NCBI GenBank assembly: GCA_016213845.1
Contig: JACQZN010000083.1
Coordinates: 1-36,528, forward strand
DNA from: Candidatus Wallbacteria bacterium
Lineage (GTDB): Bacteria > Muiribacteriota > UBA6191 > JACPRK01
Direction: 5' to 3'
Length of the DNA: 36,528 bases
The position numbers and the translations under genes are program-made. Of the stretch, positions 24,916 to 32,218 are shown piece by piece. Under the pieces are notes generated by a model. The model was not told the DNA's origin. It ran no database searches and saw only the letters and a list, made by a program, of their open reading frames with translations. Within the stretch, counting starts at the first letter, position 1. Each line of letters starts with the position of its first letter.

Positions 24916-26346
24916 ATGAAGCTCAGGACGAACAATCGGATACTGCTGATCGACGACAAGTACGGTAATCGGGTTCCGTTCCGCGCGGAGAAGATCCGCA
25001 AGGCGATCTCGAAGGCGGCCGAGATGGTGGGGGGCTTTCAGTGGGACATCGTGGACGGGGTCAACGCTGCCACGTTCGGGAACCGGCCTGACGACGAGAT
25101 CGCCGAGTTCCTGGCGCATGTGGTGCTGGCCAGCCTGAACTCCCAGCCGATGTTCCTGACGCCGAACCTGCCGCCGCCGCTCGAGGAGATCCAGCGGATC
25201 GTCATCGAGACGCTCAGGTTCTTCGGGTTCCGCAACGTGGCCGACGAGTACCAGTACTGGAGCTCGGCGCGGCGCTGGGTGCGCAAGGGGGTCCTGTCGC
25301 AGAGGGACTTCGCCGAGCATCCTTATCCCGTGGAGCTGGTGGCCGAGACGACGGAGTGGAACCGGGCGCACGGGGTCGATTCGATCCAGGGCGTCAACGA
25401 GATCGTCAAGCAGGGCAAGCTGGGGGAGCTGATCGAGGCGGCCGTGGCGCGCTATGAGGAACAGCTCAGGGCCGCTGCTCGCGGGTTCCTGCAGCGCAAG
25501 GACTGCCGCGTCTTCATCGTGAGCGGACCGTCCTCGTCCGGCAAGACCACGACCACGCACAAGATCACGCAGGCCATCCGGGCGGCCAGCGACCGAGAGT
25601 TCGTCATCTTCAGCGCGGACAACTACTTCTACGGCGTCGACCTCCACCCTGCCGACATGTACGGCGACCGCGACTACGAGCGGGCGCGGGCCTACGAAAT
25701 TCCGCTGATGCGCCAGCACATCGTGGCGCTACTGGAAGGCAAGCCGGCGCAGATGCCGCTCTACGACATGAAGACAGGGAAGCGCCATGGGACGCAGGAG
25801 CTGACGCTGGGTAAGGACCAGGTATTGCTGATCGATTGTCTGCACGGCCTGTTCCCGTATCTGACGCAGGGGATCCCCGACGAGATGAAGTTCAAGGTCT
25901 TCCTCTTCAACGCCAACCAGGTGAGCGAGGGAGACGGCTCCTCGGGGCGCGGGATTCCCTTCACCTCGGTGAACATGATGCGGCGGATGTTGAGGGACTG
26001 GAAGCATCGCAGCAAGGACCCGCGCGGGACGCTGGAGCACTGGCATTACGTCCGGGACGGCGAGCTGTCCGACATGCTGCCCTTCCTGAAGACTGCGGAT
26101 GCCTACGTCAATGGCGGCCTTGCGTTCGATTTCCCGGTGTTGAAGCACTACCTGGGCAGCCACTTCCCGGCGCCGGAGTCGCTCGATGCCAATACGCCCC
26201 TGGACGCGTGGCTGCGCTCCGTGGAGACGCACCGCATCCTCTCGTCGACCGTGACGCTGGAGCGATCACCCGAGAAGCTGATCCCGCTCGACTGTCACAT
26301 CCGCGAGTTCATCGGGGGGCTGTCGTTGGCGATCGAGCATCAGTGA
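24916..26346 (+). CDS. ATP-cone + phosphoribulokinase/uridine-kinase-like protein
   Basis: 476 residues with GGAGG eight bases before the ATG. Residues about 15-115 read as an ATP-cone: RVPFRAEKIRKAISKAAEMV at the start and EEIQRIVIETLRFFGF followed by RNVADEYQYWSSARR at the end. This is the nucleotide-sensing module best known from ribonucleotide reductases and NrdR. From about 195 it is a P-loop kinase of the uridine kinase/PRK family: Walker A GPSSSGKTTTTHK (about 204-216), FSADNYFYGV (substrate Asp), QVLLIDCLHGLFP (Walker B-like). The substrate may be a nucleoside or sugar phosphate. The cone would make it sensitive to ATP/dATP level. A small GC-rich hairpin (24886-24902) lies just before the ribosome site. 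A heptamer array follows the TGA by five bases. Confidence 0.85.
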   Translation: MKLRTNNRILLIDDKYGNRVPFRAEKIRKAISKAAEMVGGFQWDIVDGVNAATFGNRPDDEIAEFLAHVVLASLNSQPMFLTPNLPPPLEEIQRIVIETLRFFGFRNVADEYQYWSSARRWVRKGVLSQRDFAEHPYPVELVAETTEWNRAHGVDSIQGVNEIVKQGKLGELIEAAVARYEEQLRAAARGFLQRKDCRVFIVSGPSSSGKTTTTHKITQAIRAASDREFVIFSADNYFYGVDLHPADMYGDRDYERARAYEIPLMRQHIVALLEGKPAQMPLYDMKTGKRHGTQELTLGKDQVLLIDCLHGLFPYLTQGIPDEMKFKVFLFNANQVSEGDGSSGRGIPFTSVNMMRRMLRDWKHRSKDPRGTLEHWHYVRDGELSDMLPFLKTADAYVNGGLAFDFPVLKHYLGSHFPAPESLDANTPLDAWLRSVETHRILSSTVTLERSPEKLIPLDCHIREFIGGLSLAIEHQ

Positions 26347-26351
26347 GAAAC

Positions 26352-26393
26352 GAGTAGTGAGTAGCGAGTAGTGAGTAGTGAGTAGTGAGTAGC
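26352..26393 (+). repeat. Heptamer array (GAGTAGY)n after the ATP-cone kinase
   Basis: Six perfect-length units: gagtagt, gagtagc, gagtagt, gagtagt, gagtagt, gagtagc. Only Y at position 7 varies (T or C). It begins five bases after the kinase TGA and has the same orientation, relative to transcription, as the array after the radical SAM gene. Confidence 0.93.
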
Positions 26394-26394
26394 G

Positions 26395-26423
26395 CTGAGC
26401 CACCGTCGCACGGGCTGGCTCAG
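26395..26423. terminator. Hairpin between convergent genes
   Basis: CTGAGCCA (26395-26402) pairs perfectly with TGGCTCAG (26416-26423), and CCGT/ACGG extends the stem inside with a 2-base bulge. A second small stem, GGCGC (26423-26427) and GCGCC (26438-26442), overlaps its last base and is followed by CTTTT, a plausible terminator for the + strand kinase. The hairpin sits midway between two oppositely oriented heptamer arrays. Confidence 0.6.
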
Positions 26424-26450
26424 GCGCCTGCGAAGCTGCGCCCTTTTCCC

Positions 26451-26484
26451 CTACTCGCTACTCGCTACTCACTACTCACTACTC
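26451..26484 (-). repeat. Inverted heptamer array at the end of the Ser/Thr kinase gene
   Basis: On the minus strand this reads as about five GAGTAGY units. The TAG stop of the Ser/Thr kinase (26481-26479) is inside the array and its final residues (NE) are partly encoded by it. With the array at 26352-26393 it makes a large imperfect inverted repeat around the 26395-26442 hairpins. Confidence 0.93.
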
Positions 26485-28086
26485 ATTCCGGCGGTAGCCG
26501 CGGGCGCCGAGGAAGACGAGGACGAGCATGAAGAGGATGTTCCAGGGCATCAGGCGGGTGCCGCCGACGGCCAGTGGCGTTGCGGCGTAGCCGACGATGC
26601 GGGCGGCGGCGTTGAGGGCCAGGCCGCGGCCCATCAACAGCAGCAGGGCGGCGGCGGCGGCGCCGATGACGGCGGAGAAGAGCCCGATGCCGACGAAGGC
26701 CTGGACGAAGTTGGGGCCGTGAAAGGGCCGCAGGCTCATGAAGGAGGCGATGGCGGCGACTCCGAGCCAGTGCCGGAGCGCGCCGGGCTGGGCGGCCGGA
26801 TTGGCGCCGAAGAAATCTACGGGGTGGATCAGGATCGAGGCGCAGCGCCGGCCGAACGGGGCTGCCGCCAGCGCGATTGCCGGGGCGCCGGTCGCGGGCA
26901 GCGCCGCTTCACCGGCGCGCGCGGCGGGGCGGCTGTCGCCTGAGCGCGACTCGGCGGCCGCGGACGCGGGCGGTGCCAATGCTGCCCCCGAAGCCGGCAG
27001 ACGCGAGGTCCTCGAGCCCGCGACTGCCAGCCGGCCGCTGGTTCTCGCCTCGGAGCGGCTCAGCTCGCCGCCCGCGGCGGCCAGCTCGTTGATGAGCTCG
27101 TCGTAGCTCGCGTGCCGGGCGGCCGGGTCCTTCGCCAGCATCTTCTCGATCGTCGTCACCAGGCCGGCCGGCGCATTCGGAGCCAGGGGAGCCAGTGGAG
27201 GCAACGGGTCCTTCAGATGCTTCAGCATCACGGCCATAGCCGAGTCGTCGTCGAAGGGCGGCTGGCCCGCCAGGGCGTGGTAGAAGCTCACGCCGAGCGA
27301 ATAGAGGTCGCTGCGGTAATCGAGCGGCTTGCCCATCGCCTGCTCCGGCGACATGTAGAGCGGCGTCCCGACGATCACCTGGGCGCCCGTGAGGCTCTTG
27401 TCGGCCACCGGTTTCGCCAGGCCGAAATCGGTCAGCTTCACCGCGCCGTCTCGTGCCCGCAAAAGGATGTTGGACGGCTTGATGTCGCGGTGGACGACCC
27501 CCGCAGCGGCCGCCGCCGCCAGTGCCCCCGAGGCCTGCGCCATCAGCCGGCAGACGTCGATCGGCGGCAGCCGCCCTACCCGCCTGAGCCGGTCGTCGAG
27601 GCTCTCCCCCTCCACGAACTCCATCGCGTAGTAGGGCACGGCCGCCCTGGCGTCGAGGTAGTAGATGGCTGTGATGTTCGGGTGCTCCAGCGCCGCAACG
27701 GTGCGCGCCTCTCGTTCGAACCTCAGTCGTGCCTCCGTGGTGCCCGCCAGGTCCGGCATCAGCGTCTTGATGGCGACCGTCCGGGCCAGCGAGATATCGA
27801 CGCCTTTGTAGACCCAACCCATTCCACCGCTGCCGATGACCGACTCCACTCGATACGCCCCGAGCACGGCGGGCAGCGGGCCGATGGGGCCAGTGTCGAG
27901 TGCCGCCGGGTCAGCCGGTACGGCCACGGCCGCCCGCTTGCCGGAGGCCATCGTCGTCGCCAGGCTGTCGAAGCGGTGCCCGCAAACTCCGCAGAACTGC
28001 GCGCCCGGCGGCGATCGTCTGGAGCATTGCGGGCAGGGGCGGCCCAGGCTCGGGTTTGAGGCGGTCTGGTTCAGAGCGGGCGGCAT
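26479..28086 (-). CDS. Hanks-type Ser/Thr protein kinase with zinc ribbon and membrane C-terminus
   Basis: 535 residues. An N-terminal zinc ribbon (CPQCSRRSPPGAQFCGVCG, about 18-36) is followed by a complete kinase domain: IGSGGMGWVYKG (Gly loop), VAIK (ATP Lys), VVHRDIKPSNILL (catalytic loop), LTDFGLA (metal Asp) and GTPLYMSPEQ. It ends near residue 340. An Ala/Ser/Arg-rich linker (about 345-410) leads to a membrane domain of about four helices (WLGVAAIASFMSL, VQAFVGIGLFSAVIGAAAAALLLLM, NILFMLVLVFLGA) resembling Yip1-type or YIP-like integral domains. This is a eukaryote-like kinase of the type abundant in Myxococcota, Acidobacteriota and Planctomycetota. No extracellular sensor is present, so input probably comes through the membrane domain or ribbon. 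The TAG stop is provided by the heptamer array. Confidence 0.92.
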   Translation of the reverse strand: MPPALNQTASNPSLGRPCPQCSRRSPPGAQFCGVCGHRFDSLATTMASGKRAAVAVPADPAALDTGPIGPLPAVLGAYRVESVIGSGGMGWVYKGVDISLARTVAIKTLMPDLAGTTEARLRFEREARTVAALEHPNITAIYYLDARAAVPYYAMEFVEGESLDDRLRRVGRLPPIDVCRLMAQASGALAAAAAAGVVHRDIKPSNILLRARDGAVKLTDFGLAKPVADKSLTGAQVIVGTPLYMSPEQAMGKPLDYRSDLYSLGVSFYHALAGQPPFDDDSAMAVMLKHLKDPLPPLAPLAPNAPAGLVTTIEKMLAKDPAARHASYDELINELAAAGGELSRSEARTSGRLAVAGSRTSRLPASGAALAPPASAAAESRSGDSRPAARAGEAALPATGAPAIALAAAPFGRRCASILIHPVDFFGANPAAQPGALRHWLGVAAIASFMSLRPFHGPNFVQAFVGIGLFSAVIGAAAAALLLLMGRGLALNAAARIVGYAATPLAVGGTRLMPWNILFMLVLVFLGARGYRRNE

Positions 28087-28134
28087 GGCGAACCGGCTTT
28101 CGCCCTCAGCCTAACCCGCCCGGCCCCGAGAAGG

Positions 28135-28383
28135 CTAGTTGCCCAGAATGGAGTCGAACTGGTTTTCGTCGGACGGGAGGCCCGAAAGGTCCAGGTCGTC
28201 GACGGACTGGGGCTCGCTCGTGTCGGGGCTGCTGGCCAGGAACTGGCTCTGGAAGCGCGCCGGAGTAGCGATCCGCGCCGAGGCTGCGGACGCGTCGCTC
28301 CCGTCGCTTCCGATGCCGCATCCGGCGGCGGCCAGGGTCAGAACAAGGACGGCTGCCAGGCGGCCCTTCGGCTTGGCGATCAA
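28135..28383 (-). CDS. Small lipoprotein
   Basis: 82 residues from a TTG at 28383 preceded by GAGGAG. The signal (IAKPKGRLAAVLVLTLAAAGC) ends in the lipobox AAGC, followed by the flexible GIGSDGSDASA typical after a lipidated Cys. The rest has no recognisable domain and ends in an acidic stretch (SVDDLDLSGLPSDENQFDSI). It lies 34 bases downstream of the DUF4331 gene in the same direction, so the two are probably cotranscribed. It may be a membrane-attached partner of that secreted protein; function unknown. Confidence 0.72.
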   Translation of the reverse strand: MIAKPKGRLAAVLVLTLAAAGCGIGSDGSDASAASARIATPARFQSQFLASSPDTSEPQSVDDLDLSGLPSDENQFDSILGN

Positions 28384-28417
28384 GGCTGGCTCCTCTGGAT
28401 TCTCGAGCCGGTCGGGC

Positions 28418-29893
28418 TCAGTTCGGGGCTCCCGGCAGGGGCGTCTTGAGGTACGGGAAACTCTCGTCGAACATCGAGGCGTTGACCACCGCGCCGTCCG
28501 TGAAGGGCGACGTGCCACTGGGCGCATCCGAGGCCGGGGTCACCAGCGCGCCCATCACGACGCGCAGGGCGATGTCCACCACGTCGTCGCCCGGCCGCCG
28601 GCCGTTGGGAAATCCGGCATTGTCCGCGGCGAGCGCCCCCAGGTTCTTCTGGGTGGCCCGCGGCACGGCCGCGATGCTCGTGTTGAGCCGGAGCATTTCG
28701 CAAGCCGTCGCGGTCTTGTTCAGACCTTCCAGGCCGGTCAGGAACACGGCGACCAGGTCGTTGCGGGGGTACTGCGTGGGGGCCTTCACGTTAGCCGCCC
28801 CGTAGAGTAGCTCCAGGATCGCCGGCAGCGTCGGGTGGGTCACGTAATCCAGAAACTGGGCGTCGTCGGCCGGCTTGCTGGCATTGAAACGATCCTTGTC
28901 CTTGAGGCCGATGACGACCTCGTTGACCAGCGGCATGCCGAGCCGGGACTGCTGGACCCATGCGCCGCCCTCCACCAGCGGCTTGCCGGCCGCGGTCCTG
29001 GGCGGTCTGGGATTGAGCACCCGCGCCTGGCGCAGGCTGGCGGTGGTCCACCCGGCGATGATGGAGCTGGTGCCGGCCTTCAGGTAGGACGCGGGGACCT
29101 CCAGGCAGAGCGAGGTGACGTTCTTGTCGGCCAGGCTGTCGCGCTCGGCGTCGACGGCACCCAGCGGATTCGTGACACCGATCAGGTCGAAAGTCTCGCC
29201 CAGGTTGACCACGAAGGGGTCCTTGCGCTGGCCGACAAAGAGCCGTCCCTGGGAGGTGCTGTCGGGCAGATTGACCGTGTAGACGTGGGCCCCGGCGTAG
29301 GTCGCATAGTCGGGAATGGAGCGATTCCCGATGTTGTCGACCGGCTTGAGGAAGGAGCTCTCGCTGGTGATAGCGTTGGTCACGGAGGCGACCCGGCCGG
29401 TGCGGCGGTTGCCGCGCACGACCTTGACCGTGTAGCTCTCGATGACGTTGAGCTGGCCGGTGTTGCCGGAAGTGATGGCTCCGATGTTGATGACCGGCAC
29501 CGAGATCTGCTTGGTGGCGCCGGCCGGGCCGATCGCCAGTTGCAGGTCCCGCACGGTGTTCTGGAACTTGAACTGGAAGGTGATGTCTTCCTTGGCGTCG
29601 CCGTTGTTGTCGATGTGGATTTCGTAGAGGGCGTTCGGATCGAGCGAGAAGTAGTTGGGGCCGCCATAGGGGTCCTGCAGCGGCAGGTAGTTGGCGATGA
29701 TCGTGACGAAGCCGTCGCGGCCCGACTCGTAACTGTTGAACATGTAGAAGTCGGTAGCGTCGACCTTCGGGTGACGCGTGAGGAACGGGGCCTCTCTATG
29801 GCTCGAGGCTGCGAGGGGCCCGATTCCGAGCGCCAGCGCCACCACCAGCGCCGCCGCTTTCTTGAGCTGTCCTGGACGATCCAACCCGCGCAC
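28418..29893 (-). CDS. Secreted DUF4331-family protein
   Basis: 491 residues. I start it at GTG 29893 because AAAGGAG lies five bases upstream; 24 open codons further upstream have no such signal. The signal peptide (KKAAALVVALALGIGPLAAS) is followed at once by the family hallmark SSHREAPFLTRHPKVDATDF and YMFNSYESGRDGFVTI, then PNYFSLDPNALYEIHIDNNG. The NNGDAKEDITFQF stretch looks like a Ca-binding-type loop. Members are exported proteins of unknown activity, often seen with lipoproteins or TPR proteins. The length is normal for the family. The downstream small lipoprotein is its likely operon partner. Confidence 0.9.
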   Translation of the reverse strand: MRGLDRPGQLKKAAALVVALALGIGPLAASSHREAPFLTRHPKVDATDFYMFNSYESGRDGFVTIIANYLPLQDPYGGPNYFSLDPNALYEIHIDNNGDAKEDITFQFKFQNTVRDLQLAIGPAGATKQISVPVINIGAITSGNTGQLNVIESYTVKVVRGNRRTGRVASVTNAITSESSFLKPVDNIGNRSIPDYATYAGAHVYTVNLPDSTSQGRLFVGQRKDPFVVNLGETFDLIGVTNPLGAVDAERDSLADKNVTSLCLEVPASYLKAGTSSIIAGWTTASLRQARVLNPRPPRTAAGKPLVEGGAWVQQSRLGMPLVNEVVIGLKDKDRFNASKPADDAQFLDYVTHPTLPAILELLYGAANVKAPTQYPRNDLVAVFLTGLEGLNKTATACEMLRLNTSIAAVPRATQKNLGALAADNAGFPNGRRPGDDVVDIALRVVMGALVTPASDAPSGTSPFTDGAVVNASMFDESFPYLKTPLPGAPN

Positions 29894-30029
29894 GTCGACT
29901 CCTTTCCGGCCGCCCTGGTGCGGTCCAGCCGTCAGTCCGTTAGCGTACGGAGCGCGAGACGTCAAGCGCCCCAGGCGCCGGTAGGCCTGCCCGCCTCCCG
30001 GACGCCTCTGTCCCGTGGAGTAACCCGGA

Positions 30030-30518
30030 TCAGGGAACCAGCCGTCCGCAGTCCCGCATCGTCTTGTCGTAGAACGGGTTCAGCAGAGGCTTCATCTGGA
30101 GCTGGGCCCAGGGCTTCTTCTGCATGTCGCAGAAGAACCGCCAGTACTTGACGGTGCCCTTGTAGAAATTCTTGATGTACGGGTCGACGCCATCGCCCAG
30201 GTTTGCGTAGATCTTGCGCACGGCGGGCAATCCGGCCTTCGTCAGCTCGGCGGACCGGTCGGTCATCAGCTTGACGGCGGCCTGAGCCGCGGCCGGCGTG
30301 CTGGCCGTTCGTGCCAGCGCCGAGCATGCGTCGTTCATCGCTGCAGCGGTCTTGCGGCTGGCGTCGTCGAAGCGATCGTTGGTCAAGTGGCCGTGGAGGA
30401 TCATGTAGTGCTTCATGACCTCGTCGAAGGCCAGATCCGATGGGGCAGGCGGGGCCGCCAGGGCTGCGGAGTGAGCGCAAGCGAGCGCGAGCAGAGTGGC
30501 CAGGAGGGTTCGCTTCAT
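30030..30518 (-). CDS. Periplasmic DUF3347-like, possibly metal-binding protein
   Basis: 162 residues starting at ATG 30518 (AGAGGA upstream). It has a signal peptide (LLATLLALACAHSAALAAPP). The helical body DEVMKHYMILHGHLTNDRFD followed by DASRKTAAAMNDACSAL fits DUF3347, a periplasmic domain found in CusB-type metal-efflux proteins and on its own. The C-terminus FFCDMQKKPW...NPFYDKTMRDCGRLV matches the family ending, with conserved CxM, NPxY and CG positions that could bind a metal. No efflux pump genes are nearby. The 136-base gap to the DUF4331 gene leaves open whether they share a transcript. Confidence 0.7.
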   Translation of the reverse strand: MKRTLLATLLALACAHSAALAAPPAPSDLAFDEVMKHYMILHGHLTNDRFDDASRKTAAAMNDACSALARTASTPAAAQAAVKLMTDRSAELTKAGLPAVRKIYANLGDGVDPYIKNFYKGTVKYWRFFCDMQKKPWAQLQMKPLLNPFYDKTMRDCGRLVP

Positions 30519-30546
30519 GTTCGGGTTCGTCCTCTTGTTTCTCGGT

Positions 30547-30563
30547 GGCGCCGACCAGGCGCC
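30547..30563. promoter_or_regulatory. GC hairpin in the leader of the DUF3347-like gene
   Basis: GGCGCC-GACCA-GGCGCC forms a 6-bp stem with a 5-base loop, about 30 bases upstream of the start at 30518 and just after the AAA ATPase stop at 30589. It could be a terminator for the ATPase gene without a U-tract, or a leader hairpin. Confidence 0.35.
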
Positions 30564-30588
30564 GTGACCGACTCCATATACCATATTC

Positions 30589-32046
30589 CTACTTGTAGGT
30601 GACGAAGTAGCTCGACCAGGCGAGGTCGATCAGGGCCGGGGAGAGCTGGGCCCTTTCGCCCCGGAACCGGGCCTCGTCGATGATGATGTCGAGCAGGTCG
30701 CGGGGATGGCAGGACCTGGGATCGACGTTGAGCTGGTCGTACTTCTGCATCAGGTACACCATCGTCGGCTCGTCATAGGCGATGCCCTTGTTGCGGCAGA
30801 CGGTGTGGAAGATTCCGACGAATTGTTCGGGCGTCGGGTTCGGGATCTCGATCTTGTAGCGCAGGCGTCGCAGGAAGGCCTCGTCGACCAGATCGGCCGG
30901 GTTGAGGTTGGTCGAGAAGACGACCAGCTGGCGGAAGGGGACCTCGAACTTCTTGCCGGTGTGCAGGGTGAGGTAGTCGACGCCCTTCTCCAGCGGCACG
31001 ATCCACCGGTTCAGCAGGTCCTGCGGCTTGATGACTTGCCGGCCGAAGTCGTCGATCAGCAGGATGCCGCCGTTGGACTTGAGCTGAAAGGGGGCCTCGT
31101 AGTAACGGGCCGAATCGTTCCAGATGAGGTCCAGGGTCTCCAGCGTGAGCTCGCCGCCGACGACCACGAAGGGTCGGCGCGAGAGGTTCCATCGGCAGTC
31201 GTAGCGCGAAAGCTTGCGGTCGCGAGCCTCCAGGGACTGCGGTTCGTCGTCCTGGACGGGCAGGTGATAGAAGGGGTCGTAGAGCTTGATGACGTGCCCG
31301 TCGACCTCGACGGCGTGTGGGATGCAGAGCGTGCCACCCAGGACCCGGAAGATCCGCTCTGCGATGGAGGTCTTGCCGTTGCCTGGGGGGCCGTACATGA
31401 AGATCGACTTGTTGCTGCTGACGGCGGGGCCGATCTTCTTGAGGAGGTCTTCGGTCACGATGAGGTCGGAGTAGGCCTGGCGCACCTGGTCGACGCTCAC
31501 CTCGGGCTGGACGGCCTGGGCGGCGACCATGGTGTAGTAGTCGTACATGGACACGGGCGCCTTGCCGACGTAGAAGCTGCGCGCCAGGGCGTCCTTGGCG
31601 CGTTCGGCGCCGCGGCCCGTGAGCACGTAGCGCCAGGAGTAGGACATCGTGCTCTCGCCGCCACGGATCTCCACGGAGCGGTCGGCCTTGAGGGCCGTCA
31701 GGAGCGGCTCGGTGACGCCGCCGAAGGGGAGGCCGATCCGGTCGGCGATCTCGATACTCTTCAGCTCGTTTTCGAAGTAGAGGTGCTTGAGGATCAGGTC
31801 GGCCAGGTAGGTGGCCGAGAGTCCGGTCGATTCGATGTCCCTGGGGGCGGGGGGGAGCTGGCCGGAAAGCGGGGAGTGGGGCTCCTGGGGTGCCTGGCGC
31901 GCCTTCGAGAGGCCCGTCTGGAAGCCAGACGACTGGGCGGCAGGGGTTGGCGCGCGGCCCGCGTCGGCCCCGCCCTGGACCCCCGACGACTCGGCGTCGC
32001 CGCGCCGTACCTGCCTTCTCAGCAGCTCATCCAGCTTGTCGACCAA
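30589..32046 (-). CDS. AAA+ ATPase with N-terminal winged-helix-like region
   Basis: 485 residues from a TTG with AAGGAG six bases upstream. The first about 65 residues are disordered (Gln, Pro, Ser-rich). Residues about 70-160 (ATYLADLILKHLYFENELKS and on to GRGAERAKDAL) look like a winged helix. The AAA+ core has Walker A MYGPPGNGKTS (about 215-223), Walker B GGILLIDDFG (about 325-334) and sensor 1 LVVFSTNLNP. Arginines follow in FLRRLRYKIEIPNP. This family is usually annotated only as a predicted ATPase with chaperone-like activity and is widespread in soil and sediment bacteria. No TM or signal is present, so it is cytoplasmic. Neighbours give no firm hint of the client. Confidence 0.85.
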   Translation of the reverse strand: MVDKLDELLRRQVRRGDAESSGVQGGADAGRAPTPAAQSSGFQTGLSKARQAPQEPHSPLSGQLPPAPRDIESTGLSATYLADLILKHLYFENELKSIEIADRIGLPFGGVTEPLLTALKADRSVEIRGGESTMSYSWRYVLTGRGAERAKDALARSFYVGKAPVSMYDYYTMVAAQAVQPEVSVDQVRQAYSDLIVTEDLLKKIGPAVSSNKSIFMYGPPGNGKTSIAERIFRVLGGTLCIPHAVEVDGHVIKLYDPFYHLPVQDDEPQSLEARDRKLSRYDCRWNLSRRPFVVVGGELTLETLDLIWNDSARYYEAPFQLKSNGGILLIDDFGRQVIKPQDLLNRWIVPLEKGVDYLTLHTGKKFEVPFRQLVVFSTNLNPADLVDEAFLRRLRYKIEIPNPTPEQFVGIFHTVCRNKGIAYDEPTMVYLMQKYDQLNVDPRSCHPRDLLDIIIDEARFRGERAQLSPALIDLAWSSYFVTYK

Positions 32047-32080
32047 GCACTGCTCCTTCGGCGCCCCTGCTCGTGAATCC

Positions 32081-32093
32081 GATATCAGATATC
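32081..32093. promoter_or_regulatory. GATATC palindrome upstream of the AAA ATPase
   Basis: GATATC-A-GATATC is a perfect palindrome apart from its central base, 35 bases upstream of the ATPase start. On the minus strand a weak promoter-like pair overlaps it: TTGTCG, a 17-base spacer, then GATATC. It could be an operator. Confidence 0.3.
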
Positions 32094-32172
32094 GAGGCAG
32101 CGCCGCGCCTCGACAATTATCTCACACCTGCGTAAAACGCCCTTGCAGAGCCGGTCGATCGTGACATCGGAG

Positions 32173-32202
32173 TGGCGCCGGCAACCATGATTGGAGTACA
32201 AT
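32173..32202 (+). promoter_or_regulatory. Candidate promoter for the TamB-like gene
   Basis: TACAAT (32197-32202; 5/6 to the -10 consensus) lies 16 bases before the ATG at 32219. The matching -35 (TGGCGC, 32173-32178, 18-base spacer) is poor. Transcription from here would give a leader of about 10 bases. That agrees with the absence of a Shine-Dalgarno sequence before this gene. Confidence 0.35.
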
Positions 32203-32218
32203 AGCGCGCTTCTCCGAA

